Notes under the pieces: model-generated | Database searches by the model: none | Told to the model about the DNA's origin: nothing | The model's input: only the letters and a program-made list of their open reading frames with translations | Made by a program: the position numbers and the translations under genes | In this document: piece after piece, positions 8,271 through 16,800 of the stretch | How the letters are laid out: each line of letters starts with the position of its first letter | Numbering within the stretch: position 1 is the first letter of the stretch | Source of the DNA: Candidatus Woesearchaeota archaeon | GTDB taxonomy: Archaea; Nanobdellota; Nanobdellia; Woesearchaeales; JACPJR01 | DNA length: 64,000 nt | Reading direction: 5' to 3' | NCBI GenBank assembly: GCA_016187565.1 | Contig: JACPJR010000009.1 | Coordinates: 26,185 to 90,184, forward strand

Positions 8271-10033
8271 GTTATCTCCTTCAGGAAACCTTCAATCTTC
8301 TTGTCGACTTCGATTTCCTCTTTCTCGATAGCTTTCAAATCAGCCCATTCTTTCATGACATCGATTACTTCTGTTTTTTCTTCAGGGTAAACGTAAAGAG
8401 AGACGTTCAGGTTGTAGTCATTCTTGCGTATCTCATCAAGCGGAACCATGCGAGAAAATCCTGTTTGTTCTTTCCAGCCTTTGTAGGTGTCAACAAGCTT
8501 TTTGATGTTGGAAGTAGAAAGCCAGTTTAGCTTGCGCACGTCAGGATGCTGTTCGTATTCTGAGGAAGCATTAATGAAGAGAACTCCATTCTTGTGCTTC
8601 TTGTTTTTATTGAAAATAATAATTGCCCCAGGAGCTCCTGTGTTGTAGAATAGTTTCTCTGGTAACAATATCACCGATTCAATTAAATCGCTTTTGAGAC
8701 GAGCATCTCCATCAATAACAAGCATTCTGATGGCCCTTTCCTTGCCTCCCCTAAACAAGCAACCGTTGTCAATGACAATGCCTACTTTTCCTTTGGAAGA
8801 GGCAAGCATGTGCTGTATCCATGCCCAGTCTGCGGATTGTTTTGGCACAAAACCGTAATTGAAGCGTTGCTTCCAGAAATCTCCTTTCTTCAAGACAACT
8901 TCGTCGTAGCCATCCTGATTCCAGGGCGGGTTTGCAATAACATTATCGAATTGCTTAACTCCATCAGGTTCCTTAAATTTAGGGTAAAGAAGGGTATCCC
9001 CGAAGGCAAGTTTAGCATTCTTAATATCATGAATATAGAGATTCATTCGACCAAATGCTAGTGTTTTATGATTTGCTTCCTGTCCGAATAAAAACAATTT
9101 GTCAGCTTCTTTCTTTCCTTTCATCTGCTCAATGTGTTTATACGAAATAATGAGCATCCCATTTGAAGCCGAAGCAGGATCATACACACTCTGGCCTGGC
9201 TGAGGATCTAAAACTTCAACAAGCAACTGAATGACTTCTCGTGGAGTGTAAACCTCACCTTCCTTAGCTTTATCTGGTGCAAAGTAGCGCAAGACCCATT
9301 CGTATGCATCACCCAAAACATCTGCTGAGACGTGGTGAAGTTTTCTTTCGCTAAAAAGCTCAACAAGCTGCCTAAGCATTTCTGCATTTTCCCTGTTGGT
9401 AGTGAATTGAATGAAGTCCATGTTATCAAGAACGTCTTTGAGGTCCTGATTCTTATCTGCCAAGACCTTGAGCGCTTCAGAGAATTTTTCTGGTAACTTG
9501 CTTACTTCCTTTCTGATGTTTTCCCACAGAAAGTCTTCTGGAATAACAAAGTCGTGGTAGGTTGCATTTTTTGCCTCTTGCTTTGCCTCTTTTTCTTTGA
9601 AACCATCTTTTAATGCTTGCTCGTAAGCGTGCTGATACTCAAGCTCCCACTTATCGCTTATTCTCTTGTAAAATAACAGAACAAGAATAAATTTGTAATC
9701 AACACGAGTTCTAATAAGGTCTGCCGCTTTTTTGAGAATGCCTTCAATATCAGAACGTGAAAGAGTCTCGGCACTAAAAATACTCTTGATGATGTCATCC
9801 TTGCTCTTAAGATGGTAAATGCTTTTGCGTGCGTCTTTAGGATCAGGCACAACAACAATCCATCCTGCCTTTCTAAGTTCTGATAGGACAACGGCAACGC
9901 CTTGAACTTTTTCTACATCACCTCGCTGCAGTATTTTTTCAGCATCCTCCATCCTAAATGTTGCTCCCTTAAACTTGTCCCAGAGGACAGTGTATTTGTT
10001 TTCAAGCCAATTCGGAAGCTTTGATTGTGTCAT
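8267..10033 (-). CDS. hsdM: Type I DNA methyltransferase subunit HsdM
   Basis: N6-adenine methyltransferase subunit, 588 aa. Residues 1-80 form a winged-helix-like N-terminal extension. The helical HsdM_N region (DLIRTRVDYKFILVLLFYKR, in part) follows. The catalytic motif is NPPW (FDNVIANPPWNQDGYDE, near residue 365). The SAM-binding motif I reads VYDPASASNGML, altered from the usual DPTCGSGGML. First gene of the operon; a TATA-like box lies 22-31 nt upstream of its ATG. Confidence 0.96.
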   Translation of the reverse strand: MTQSKLPNWLENKYTVLWDKFKGATFRMEDAEKILQRGDVEKVQGVAVVLSELRKAGWIVVVPDPKDARKSIYHLKSKDDIIKSIFSAETLSRSDIEGILKKAADLIRTRVDYKFILVLLFYKRISDKWELEYQHAYEQALKDGFKEKEAKQEAKNATYHDFVIPEDFLWENIRKEVSKLPEKFSEALKVLADKNQDLKDVLDNMDFIQFTTNRENAEMLRQLVELFSERKLHHVSADVLGDAYEWVLRYFAPDKAKEGEVYTPREVIQLLVEVLDPQPGQSVYDPASASNGMLIISYKHIEQMKGKKEADKLFLFGQEANHKTLAFGRMNLYIHDIKNAKLAFGDTLLYPKFKEPDGVKQFDNVIANPPWNQDGYDEVVLKKGDFWKQRFNYGFVPKQSADWAWIQHMLASSKGKVGIVIDNGCLFRGGKERAIRMLVIDGDARLKSDLIESVILLPEKLFYNTGAPGAIIIFNKNKKHKNGVLFINASSEYEQHPDVRKLNWLSTSNIKKLVDTYKGWKEQTGFSRMVPLDEIRKNDYNLNVSLYVYPEEKTEVIDVMKEWADLKAIEKEEIEVDKKIEGFLKEIT

Positions 10034-10054
10034 AGCAATGAGGAGATTTCATCA

Positions 10055-10064
10055 TACTTATAAA
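10055..10064 (-). promoter_or_regulatory. Putative TATA box of the hsd operon
   Basis: Reading the minus strand, CTTTATAAGT lies 22-31 nt before the hsdM ATG (10033), the spacing expected for an archaeal TATA box with a leaderless or very short 5' end. Just upstream, an inverted repeat TAGATAAG / CTTATCTA (10077-10084 and 10101-10108) could be an operator; that is speculative. Confidence 0.5.
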
Positions 10065-10195
10065 GTTATCGCTTATTAGATAAGTTAAAAGAAGAATTAG
10101 CTTATCTATTATCCCCGCAGTTGACAGAATGGTGACCAATACGTTGCACCTGATAGATTTATAAATCCCCGGTGTTTCAGACGAATATTTGGGAA

Positions 10196-10290
10196 AATAT
10201 AATAGAGGACAATAGTTTTTAATATGTTTTTCCTCAATTATATACTAGAAAACCTAACAAATTATTAAACATTTAGGTTTTCTATTATAG
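10196..10290. repeat. 95-bp twin-hairpin repeat, family 1, copy A
   Basis: An AT-rich element made of two hairpins. Arm one has imperfect TATAATAGAGGA / TTCCTCAATTATA stems. Arm two is TAGAAAACCTAA / TTAGGTTTTCTA, a 12-bp perfect stem. A closely similar copy lies in inverted orientation at 55069-55164. It sits between the divergent hsd operon and the site-2-protease-like gene. Confidence 0.8.
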
Positions 10291-10309
10291 AAAGAATAAG
10301 CGGTGGGAT

Positions 10310-10924
10310 GTGACCTCTTTCAGAAAATTTCGGCTCAGGTTTTCACCTGAAGAATGGAGAGATCTTGGTGTTGCTCTGCTTGTTGTCAGTCTTGCATTTA
10401 CCTTTGCACAACGAGCATACTTGCTACCAGACTTTTCCTTTTTTTCGTTTTTAGTAGTCTCCATCATCATCGTGGGGGTTGGCTTTCTGTTGCATGAGCT
10501 TGCCCATAAGATCGTTGCCCAACGATTCGGATGCGAAGCAGTATTCAAGGCAGATTATAAGATGCTCATGGTTACCATTCTTTTGTCTTTTTTTGGTGTT
10601 GTTTTTGCAGCTCCTGGTGGGGTCTTTATTACCGGACATCTCAAAAAGCGAGAGCATGGATTGATCAGTGCAGCTGGACCGGTAACCAACATCATCCTTG
10701 CATGCCTCTTCCTGAGCCTCTCTGCAGTAGGGTTTTCTGCTTCAGGGAAGCATATTCTTCTTGTTGCTTCACTCATTAATAGCTGGCTTGCCCTCTTTAA
10801 TCTGTTACCGTTTTGGACGTTTGATGGTGCAAAGGTTATACAATGGAGCAAAAAAAATTATGTCTTCCTTGTCCTTATCGCACTGGCACTACAGTTTTTC
10901 ACCTACTTCTTTATAGGTCAATAA
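10310..10924 (+). CDS. Site-2 protease-like M50 metalloprotease
   Basis: A 204-aa polytopic membrane protein. The zinc motif HExxH is present as HELAH (near residue 63) inside a membrane segment. The second M50 signature N-x2-P-x-W-x2-D-G (NLLPFWTFDG) lies near residue 160. About five or six membrane segments and no PDZ or CBS domain, so it is a minimal form. It starts at GTG 10310, 19 nt after the palindromic repeat. Intramembrane proteolysis is known for the family; the substrate is unknown. Confidence 0.9.
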   Translation: MTSFRKFRLRFSPEEWRDLGVALLVVSLAFTFAQRAYLLPDFSFFSFLVVSIIIVGVGFLLHELAHKIVAQRFGCEAVFKADYKMLMVTILLSFFGVVFAAPGGVFITGHLKKREHGLISAAGPVTNIILACLFLSLSAVGFSASGKHILLVASLINSWLALFNLLPFWTFDGAKVIQWSKKNYVFLVLIALALQFFTYFFIGQ

Positions 10925-11091
10925 GCATTGGCTGTAAACTTAGCGGGGTATATTCTTGTCGAGTGGAAAGTCTAGTGGTTTATAGCCTCTGTAATGCCAG
11001 AATTTAATGGTTTGAGACAGTCATTTCACCGTCGGTGCACTCGACATTTCTCGACGTGAAGTATTTAAATAACTCATTCTTAGAAAGAAAT

Positions 11092-11119
11092 AGCCAAACG
11101 GTGTTAGAGCACCGAATGG
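11092..11119 (+). promoter_or_regulatory. Hairpin just upstream of the transposase
   Basis: GCCA-AA-CGGTG, a 6-nt loop, then CACCG-AA-TGGC form a two-part stem with a symmetrical AA/AA internal loop. It ends 15 nt before the transposase ATG and is followed by GGAGAG. Such hairpins can restrain transposase expression from read-through transcripts. Seen directly in sequence; function inferred. Confidence 0.5.
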
Positions 11120-11134
11120 CTGGAGAGATTCAAA

Positions 11135-12064
11135 ATGCCCTGTCAAGAACAAATTAAACCTCAAAGGGATGTAAAGACTTCTGACAATAAAAAACCTTCG
11201 ATTTGTCTTTTCTGTAAGAGCCAGAATACAGTAAAGAAAGGATTCATAAAGACAGAACATAGAGGGAATATCCAACGATATATCTGTAAAGATTGTAAAA
11301 GATCATTTTGTATTGACGAAGGATTTTATCGTATGAGAAACAACGAGAACAAAATAACCAAAGCAATTGATCTTTACTTCTCGAACTTGTCCAGTCGTAA
11401 GGTAAGGAATACCTTCAAAAGACATGAAGAGACTAAGATAAGCCATGTCTCAGTGCTTGACTGGTGTAGAAGATATGCTCTCAAGGTTTGGCAGTATGTA
11501 GATAGCCTTGCTCCTAAGCTCGGTGGTAAATGCTATGCTGATGAGACTGAGATTGATTGTGAACAAAGAAATGATATTTTCTGGTGTTCTGTCGATTGGG
11601 ATACTCGATTTATCAGTGCGACGCTCTATTCTCCAACAGAACAGGATACCGATGACGCTATTGAGTTCTTTGAAAAGATTAAGGCAAAAGGTAAGCCAAA
11701 GTATATTCAAACCGATGCAGCTCAGTTTTACCCAAGAGCATTTAACAAAGTGTTTTATTCAAACAAAGGTAAAAGAGAAGATTTGACACAACACAGGGTA
11801 GTCAATACCAGCAGAACAGGCAAGTACAATGTAAGGATAGAAACGGTTTTCTCTAAGATCAAGGATAGAGTAGAAGATTTCAGAGGATTAAAGGCTCTAT
11901 GGAGTGCTCCCATACTCTTGGCGGGTATTATTCTTCAACATAACTTTATAGAAGCCCATACTACGACGGGAGAAATACCTTGTGAATTGGCTGGATTGCA
12001 GATAGAAACAGGGATTAATAGATGGTTAGGGATGATAAGATTAACTCATAAACTAATTAATTAA
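11135..12064 (+). CDS. IS6/IS240-like DDE transposase
   Basis: A 309-aa transposase. An N-terminal zinc ribbon (CLFCKSQ ... CKDCKRSF) precedes a region with helix-turn-helix character. The DDE catalytic residues fit Asp in YADETEID, Asp in IQTDAAQF and Glu in IETVFSKIKDR, as in the IS240 type DDE domain. The gene looks intact. I could not define terminal inverted repeats: TTCTTAGAAAGAAA upstream and a TTCTAGAAAGAAA-containing palindrome downstream are candidates. The family name is less certain than the transposase call. Confidence 0.88.
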   Translation: MPCQEQIKPQRDVKTSDNKKPSICLFCKSQNTVKKGFIKTEHRGNIQRYICKDCKRSFCIDEGFYRMRNNENKITKAIDLYFSNLSSRKVRNTFKRHEETKISHVSVLDWCRRYALKVWQYVDSLAPKLGGKCYADETEIDCEQRNDIFWCSVDWDTRFISATLYSPTEQDTDDAIEFFEKIKAKGKPKYIQTDAAQFYPRAFNKVFYSNKGKREDLTQHRVVNTSRTGKYNVRIETVFSKIKDRVEDFRGLKALWSAPILLAGIILQHNFIEAHTTTGEIPCELAGLQIETGINRWLGMIRLTHKLIN

Positions 12065-12121
12065 CTTTGTGTGGGTAATCAAAAATATATAAAGGGGGAG
12101 TATATATCTGTGTATATAAGA

Positions 12122-12182
12122 AAGATGCAGATACAAACGTTCTTTCTAGAAAGAAACGATTGTTAGGACACTGCATCTTTTT
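12122..12182 (+). terminator. Large palindrome with T-run after the transposase
   Basis: AAAGATGCAG and CTGCATCTTT form a 10-bp outer stem around an inner near-perfect stem (CGTTCTTTCT / AGAAAGAAACG), followed by a T-rich stretch. Either the transcription terminator of the transposase or the right end of the IS. The rest of 12065-12375 shows no convincing gene. Confidence 0.5.
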
Positions 12183-12375
12183 TTAAATTTGAATCGAAGA
12201 AAAATTAAGCTTTTTTCTTTCATTTTGTTTTCATCCCAAAATGAATTATATTTATATAGAATTGAATCTCTATATAAACATAATTCAAAGTATTGTGGAT
12301 TTCTATCCATTATACCTTTGATTTAAAACCAAAGAGCCACGAGCAATCGTGGTTTCTTTTTATGATAATAAGTCC

Positions 12376-12460
12376 GCCACCGCCGAGATTTGAACTCGGA
12401 AATCCCGTGAAGGAAACCAGTGTGTTAAACTGGCGAAATGCCAGATTATCCGACGGTGGC
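12376..12460 (-). tRNA. Class II (long variable arm) tRNA, anticodon loop reads AAC
   Basis: An 85-nt cloverleaf on the minus strand. Acceptor GCCACCG/CGGTGGC, T arm CCGAG-TTCAAAT-CTCGG, anticodon stem CCAGT/ACTGG with 7-nt loop TTAACAC, and a 17-nt variable region with a TTCC/GGGA stem. The next base would be discriminator G. The long variable arm and G73 resemble archaeal tRNA-Ser, but the loop gives anticodon AAC (valine GUU), which archaea normally do not use. The D stem is only 3 bp with a G-U pair. It could be a divergent, altered or decaying tRNA. Confidence 0.72.
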
Positions 12461-12480
12461 GTGATTGTGAAAAAGGGACA

Positions 12481-12572
12481 CAAAGGTTAACATCTGGCTA
12501 CCACCGATTCATCCGTGCAGGGCGTTCGGATTGGATGCTAACCTCTGTGGCAGACTCCCTCACCGTCTGCAA
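12481..12572 (-). ncRNA. Candidate structured RNA upstream of the tRNA
   Basis: On the minus strand a small hairpin GCAGAC-(9 nt)-GTCTGC is followed by a long hairpin. Its 16-bp base (CACAGAGGTTAGCATC / GATGTTAACCTTTGTG) pairs fully if G-U is allowed; on the plus strand the same positions are A-C mismatches, so the minus strand is the likely transcript. An inner stem ATCCG/CGGAT follows. A TTTTT run (12470-12474) lies just before the tRNA. No known family recognised; an H/ACA-like guide is one possibility. Confidence 0.5.
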
Positions 12573-12635
12573 GTGAGATTTATTCTAAATTTTTAAGCAG
12601 AAGTAATCACCTCTCCGCTTACACTTTCACTCTTC

Positions 12636-13352
12636 TTAGATTATTTCTTTTATTAATTTTTTTCTTTTGTCGTCGGGCAAAACCCATACCATATCTACAA
12701 TTTCGTCTTTAGTAATCCCTATTTTTAACAGTATCTCTTTTAATCCATGATTAGTAAAAAATGTTTGTTGTTCCTCTGCTTTTTCAGTTTCTTTTAAATT
12801 TAAATCTATTTCAGCTAACAACTTAGTATCTCTGTTTCTTTTTACTCTTCCTCCCTTTGTTCTTATTCGACCTATCAATCCAACCTCAAAAAGCATATTC
12901 GAAAGAGCCATTGCTGTAAGTTTATAATGTGATTCTTTAAATTCATTTTCGTCTTTACTCATCAAAAATCCTATAAACTCCTTTCTGGATACATTTTCAC
13001 TTTTTAAAAAAGAAATAATCTCTTTAAATTGTTCTGATGAATGAATAAGAGGTAAAAGTATTTTTCTTGAAGGTTTATGCGTATCTGTATCTTCCTGTAT
13101 TCTATTAAAATATTCTCTCCATTCCTGTTGTGGGCTTTTGCGATAACCTCCATTGGGTTTGGTTATCATTCCCAAAGCCATAGAAAATTTTAATAAGTTT
13201 CTTATTTTTGGTAATCTTGTAATTGCTGATTTACCGACGAGAAGTTCATCCCGTGTAAACTCCTCTTGCACTTTTGACAAGTCCTCTTTTACAAACCTTT
13301 CAAAACTCGTCAAACTTACATAATTGTAGTTAACATCTAATATTTTTTCCAT
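12636..13352 (-). CDS. Uncharacterised protein
   Basis: A 238-aa soluble, basic, mainly helical protein with no signal or membrane segment. I do not recognise the family. Residues 45-75 (ITRLPKIRNLLKFSMALGMI, in part) and 150-180 could each be winged-helix-like units. It stands alone between the tRNA region and the PAN promoter. The 240 bases between it and PAN hold only promoter-like AT-rich sequence. Confidence 0.7.
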   Translation of the reverse strand: MEKILDVNYNYVSLTSFERFVKEDLSKVQEEFTRDELLVGKSAITRLPKIRNLLKFSMALGMITKPNGGYRKSPQQEWREYFNRIQEDTDTHKPSRKILLPLIHSSEQFKEIISFLKSENVSRKEFIGFLMSKDENEFKESHYKLTAMALSNMLFEVGLIGRIRTKGGRVKRNRDTKLLAEIDLNLKETEKAEEQQTFFTNHGLKEILLKIGITKDEIVDMVWVLPDDKRKKLIKEII

Positions 13353-13561
13353 TTTTTACCTTTATTTTAAAACCGAAAATGATAATGAATGATAACTATA
13401 TAAAGGTTTTGGTGATTTTTTGGAAAAATAATTTTTGTGCAGAAAACCTACTTATTGTGCAATTGGCACTTTTTAGGGACTATTTGTGCAAAGCTGGTTG
13501 GGTTTGGATTAGAAAAAAAATTGCTTATACCCCTCTTACCTTACAGCCCAAATAAGCACAA

Positions 13562-13572
13562 TATTTTTATAG
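13562..13572 (+). promoter_or_regulatory. TATA box of the PAN gene
   Basis: TATTTTTATAG lies 23-33 nt before the PAN ATG (13595), consistent with a leaderless archaeal transcript. The same spacing is seen for thiI (ATTTTATAAA, about 19734-19743), the ZIP gene (TTTTTATAA, about 28830-28838) and mutY (ATATTTATAG, about 60768-60777). Confidence 0.6.
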
Positions 13573-13594
13573 ATCAAATCCATCCTCAATAGCT

Positions 13595-14770
13595 ATGGTA
13601 GAGAATAATAAAGCAAACGGACATGAAACTAAGGATGGGAGACTTTCAACCGATGATGTTTTTTATAGTTACGCCATTAGCAAGAACCCTCTTGAAGAGG
13701 AGAACAAGGCATTAAAACTCACGATTATGCAGCTACAGAATGAACTTGACCGTCTGAAAACTCCTCCCCTGATGGTTTGTGAAGTACGCGACTTAATGGA
13801 GGATCGTGCAATCATAAAGATCCCTAATGGAAACTTGTTCTGCGTTAACATCTCACAGCAGGTGAATGAGCTCAAAAGTGGGGATTTGGTCTTAACCGAT
13901 CAGAAAAATCTGAACATTGTTGAGCGGATAGGGAGGTATAAACGCTTTAATGTGGAACAGTTTGTCATTGTTGAGAAACCAAAAGTTCCATGGAACGATA
14001 TTGGCGGACTTCAAGATCAGATTCGAGAGATTGTCGAGGTTATCGAGCTTCCCTTAAAAAAACCAGAGCTGTTTAAGCGCGTGGGAATTCAGCCGCCTAA
14101 AGGAATCCTTCTCCACGGCCCCCCAGGAACAGGAAAAACATTACTGGCAAAGGCAGTTGCTACCTCAACCAATTCAACCTTTATAGAGGTTGTTGGATCC
14201 GAACTTGTCCAGAAATTTATCGGCGAAGGTGCACGTTTAGTCAAAGAGATGTTTGACCTTGCGAGAGAAAAGGCTCCTTCCATTGTCTTTATTGATGAGA
14301 TTGATGCCATCGCAGCACAGCGTGTTGAAGTCGGGACTTCAGGAGAACGAGAAGTGCAACGAACCTTTATGCAATTCCTTGCTGAAATTGATGGGTTCAA
14401 GAATCTTGATAATGTCAAGATCATTGGCTGTACGAACCGGAAAGATATCCTAGATCCAGCAATCCTCCGTCCAGGACGATTGGATAGACTTATTAGGGTC
14501 CCTAATCCAGACAAAGACGGTATCAGAGAAATTTTCAAGATCCATACAAAACCTATGAACCTCGATCAGAAGGTACGGGTTGAGGATCTCTTGGTAAAGA
14601 TGAAAGACTTTTCGGGAGCTGAAATAAAGGCCGTTGTTACTGAAGCTGGCTATTTTGCCATCAGAAAGAACCGTGAAAAGGTTTGCGAGGAAGATTTCCT
14701 CAACGCGATCAGGAAAGTAAAGCGGGAAGAAGAGCTTGAAGGCCAGGACTATATCAGGATGTTTGGCTAG
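13595..14770 (+). CDS. pan: Proteasome-activating nucleotidase (PAN)
   Basis: Archaeal 26S-like AAA ATPase that unfolds proteins for the 20S proteasome; 391 aa, normal length. An N-terminal coiled coil (residues about 30-58) precedes an OB domain and the AAA module. Walker A is GPPGTGKT near residue 175 and Walker B is VFIDEID near 231; arginine-rich second region GCTNRKD...RPGRLDR. The C-terminus ends MFG, a hydrophobic-aromatic-X variant of the HbYX tail that docks on the proteasome. The start fits the TATA box spacing. Confidence 0.96.
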   Translation: MVENNKANGHETKDGRLSTDDVFYSYAISKNPLEEENKALKLTIMQLQNELDRLKTPPLMVCEVRDLMEDRAIIKIPNGNLFCVNISQQVNELKSGDLVLTDQKNLNIVERIGRYKRFNVEQFVIVEKPKVPWNDIGGLQDQIREIVEVIELPLKKPELFKRVGIQPPKGILLHGPPGTGKTLLAKAVATSTNSTFIEVVGSELVQKFIGEGARLVKEMFDLAREKAPSIVFIDEIDAIAAQRVEVGTSGEREVQRTFMQFLAEIDGFKNLDNVKIIGCTNRKDILDPAILRPGRLDRLIRVPNPDKDGIREIFKIHTKPMNLDQKVRVEDLLVKMKDFSGAEIKAVVTEAGYFAIRKNREKVCEEDFLNAIRKVKREEELEGQDYIRMFG

Positions 14771-14859
14771 TATCCAAATTTTAATAGAGGGAGAGGACTA
14801 ACTAAAAGAGACATTTTTGTTAGAAACATTTATATAGACATGATACGAAAGGCTTAAAG

Positions 14860-15312
14860 GTGACGATAGTGCTTAAAAGAACTGATGTTGTTATAATACT
14901 AGCGTTGATTTCTATGGTCGTTTTAAGTGGTTGTAACAGTTCAGAAACAAATACCTCCCAACAACCAAAAGTAACGCCAACAAAAATTGCTGAACAATGG
15001 GTTAAAGCCCTTATCAAAGGCACCGGTTCAGAAGAAGTATTTAATTATTTACACTCAGATGTGCAATCATACTATAATTCATACGATCAATGGAATGATG
15101 AGTTAGCTAATATGAAATATTCTTGGAATTCTCAAGGATTATATTTTGAATATATTGGAGTAGAAAATGAAATCGTAACTAACGATAATGCAACCGTTGA
15201 GGTGAAGTATAGATCTAAGGGTATACTTCAAAAAACGACAACACAGAAATATGAATTTCTGAAAGTAAACAATGAATGGAAATTAAAGGAATACTATGAA
15301 TTACAGATTTGA
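14860..15312 (+). CDS. Predicted lipoprotein, NTF2-like fold possible
   Basis: About 150 aa. The N-terminal hydrophobic helix ends in a lipobox-like LSGC (VVLSGCNSSE), followed by a Ser/Thr/Pro-rich linker and a 110-residue domain. The pattern A-E-Q-W-V-K-A-L...Y-E-F-L-K-V-N-N-E-W-K-L-K-E resembles small NTF2-like or DUF4878-type lipoprotein domains; that is an inference. Start at GTG 14860 or GTG 14869. Membrane-attached, outer face. Confidence 0.75.
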   Translation: MTIVLKRTDVVIILALISMVVLSGCNSSETNTSQQPKVTPTKIAEQWVKALIKGTGSEEVFNYLHSDVQSYYNSYDQWNDELANMKYSWNSQGLYFEYIGVENEIVTNDNATVEVKYRSKGILQKTTTQKYEFLKVNNEWKLKEYYELQI

Positions 15313-15508
15313 ATGAGAACTGATACGTTATTTATCTTCAATCAACTTCTCCTTTTTATCCCCCAGCCAAAAACAAATAATTTTCCGTTGATACAATAGA
15401 TTCTCCTGTCTTTTCTTCCAACGCCTTTAGGAGATTTCAGTAATACTTCTTTTCGTTCCATATGAGTATTCACGCACTGAAAACATTAGAGTTTGTCTCA
15501 AAAAATGC

Positions 15509-16114
15509 CTATCGAAAGATGTGTCTCTTAGAATCTCCTAAGTCTGCCCAATCAATGATTTGCGAGAAATTCTTCCCTGCAATTGGTGATATTTGTGTTT
15601 CCGGGTTATATCTCTTCAGAAGTAATGCAAATGCCTCCCAAAAATCTATCAAACGAGCTTCCGTTGCTCTAATGTATTCGTCTACACCTGTTTTTGGTGG
15701 TTCAAGGTCCCTATCCGGAAAAGATGAGCTGTAAAATACGTGCAAAACCTCTGTTTGAGTTCCGTCGATAGCCCGATATCCACATACAGATTTAAATAAC
15801 ACTTGTAAACCAATATCAACCTCAATACTTGCCATATCTCTTCTGAATGCTCCAGCTCTCTCCCCTAATCCATGTTCTTGTGAAAAATCAATCCCTAGTC
15901 TGATGTCATGGGGGTACAAGTATAGACCTCCGGGGAGTTTCCCATATAGACTACAACTGTTACCAGCATTATTCGTAACAATGTGTCCGCTACATGTTTC
16001 AAAGGTATCAACAACAAAAGGTAATCCCCATAGTGCATTTACTACTTCACGAATCGGATCTTCAATACAAGGTAAAATTCTCGCTCTGTAATCTCTAAGT
16101 AAGTCTGGGTGCAT
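15509..16114 (-). CDS. Uncharacterised protein with TCSGH motif
   Basis: A 201-aa soluble protein. The motif VDTFETCSGHI near residue 40 is eye-catching and faintly recalls the SCSGR motif of TYW3-type tRNA methyltransferases, but nothing else supports that. The C-terminal half is helical. It stands alone, between the lipoprotein gene and the KH gene. A TATA-like ATATATAGTATA lies upstream near 16136-16150. The 15313-15508 stretch before its stop contains nothing recognisable. Confidence 0.7.
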   Translation of the reverse strand: MHPDLLRDYRARILPCIEDPIREVVNALWGLPFVVDTFETCSGHIVTNNAGNSCSLYGKLPGGLYLYPHDIRLGIDFSQEHGLGERAGAFRRDMASIEVDIGLQVLFKSVCGYRAIDGTQTEVLHVFYSSSFPDRDLEPPKTGVDEYIRATEARLIDFWEAFALLLKRYNPETQISPIAGKNFSQIIDWADLGDSKRHIFR

Positions 16115-16163
16115 GTCTTGCGATCATTTGAGCATTTTATATATAGTATATAATATAAAGAAT

Positions 16164-16700
16164 CTAAACATTCGGCCGCTGTTTTAATTCTCTTCTTTTT
16201 TTCTCTAACCATCGGTAAACAGAGGAGTGAGGGCTTCCTGAAAGCAGTGATTCAATAGCACGACGGGCGGTTGCAACATTCTCAGGTAATCCAAGAATAG
16301 CTATTGTTTTGCCATAGACACATAAATGAGTTTCTGTCAATGCCTCAATCGTTTTTCGTGATTTGCCTTGCGCTCCAATGACTCGTCCTTTGAGTCGTAA
16401 AATATTACCTTTGTTCTTTATAAAATCAGTAAGAGGGATCATCTCGAAGGTATAATCTTGTTTAAGGAGTAATTTAGCCAGTTCTGGATTAAATCCTCTT
16501 CCAATGGCCTTAATAATCTCTCTAACAGTAAACAACTGGATTGCGTCATCCCCAGAAACAAAAACATCACCTTCAGTAGAATCTACTTCAATAGAAGTCT
16601 TTGTTTCTTGTTCTAATTCTTTTTTGACCTCCCCATTCTTTCCAATAAGGACAGCAACCCTGTCTTTTGGGATTCTTAATTCGTATACATAGTTTGCCAT
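16164..16700 (-). CDS. KH-domain ribosome assembly protein (Dim2/Pno1 homologue)
   Basis: A 178-aa protein with two KH domains: GKNG in LIGKNGEVKKE near residue 20 and GAQG in RVIGAQGKSRKTIEAL near residue 110. Length and two-KH order match archaeal Dim2/Pno1-type proteins, which act in late 16S rRNA maturation. The C-terminal tail is basic. Divergent from the NAD kinase gene, a common archaeal type of housekeeping neighbourhood. Confidence 0.92.
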   Translation of the reverse strand: MANYVYELRIPKDRVAVLIGKNGEVKKELEQETKTSIEVDSTEGDVFVSGDDAIQLFTVREIIKAIGRGFNPELAKLLLKQDYTFEMIPLTDFIKNKGNILRLKGRVIGAQGKSRKTIEALTETHLCVYGKTIAILGLPENVATARRAIESLLSGSPHSSVYRWLEKKRRELKQRPNV

Positions 16701-16800
16701 GAGCTAAAGAAAGTAGGTTCTTTTTAAAAGGTTATGGCAAAACCTTATAAATGGTGTTCTTTTTTATGGGTTACTCAATTCGGAACATTTGAGGTTTGTT

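Noticed and set aside
10957..11044. GTCGAGTG ... CACTCGAC inverted repeat as a possible RNA or IS end
   Set aside because: Only an 8-bp stem with weak internal pairing and no second copy; not enough to call.
14089..14538. A 149-codon minus-strand frame inside the PAN gene
   Set aside because: It is a shadow of the conserved AAA module; long antisense frames are common under such codon use.
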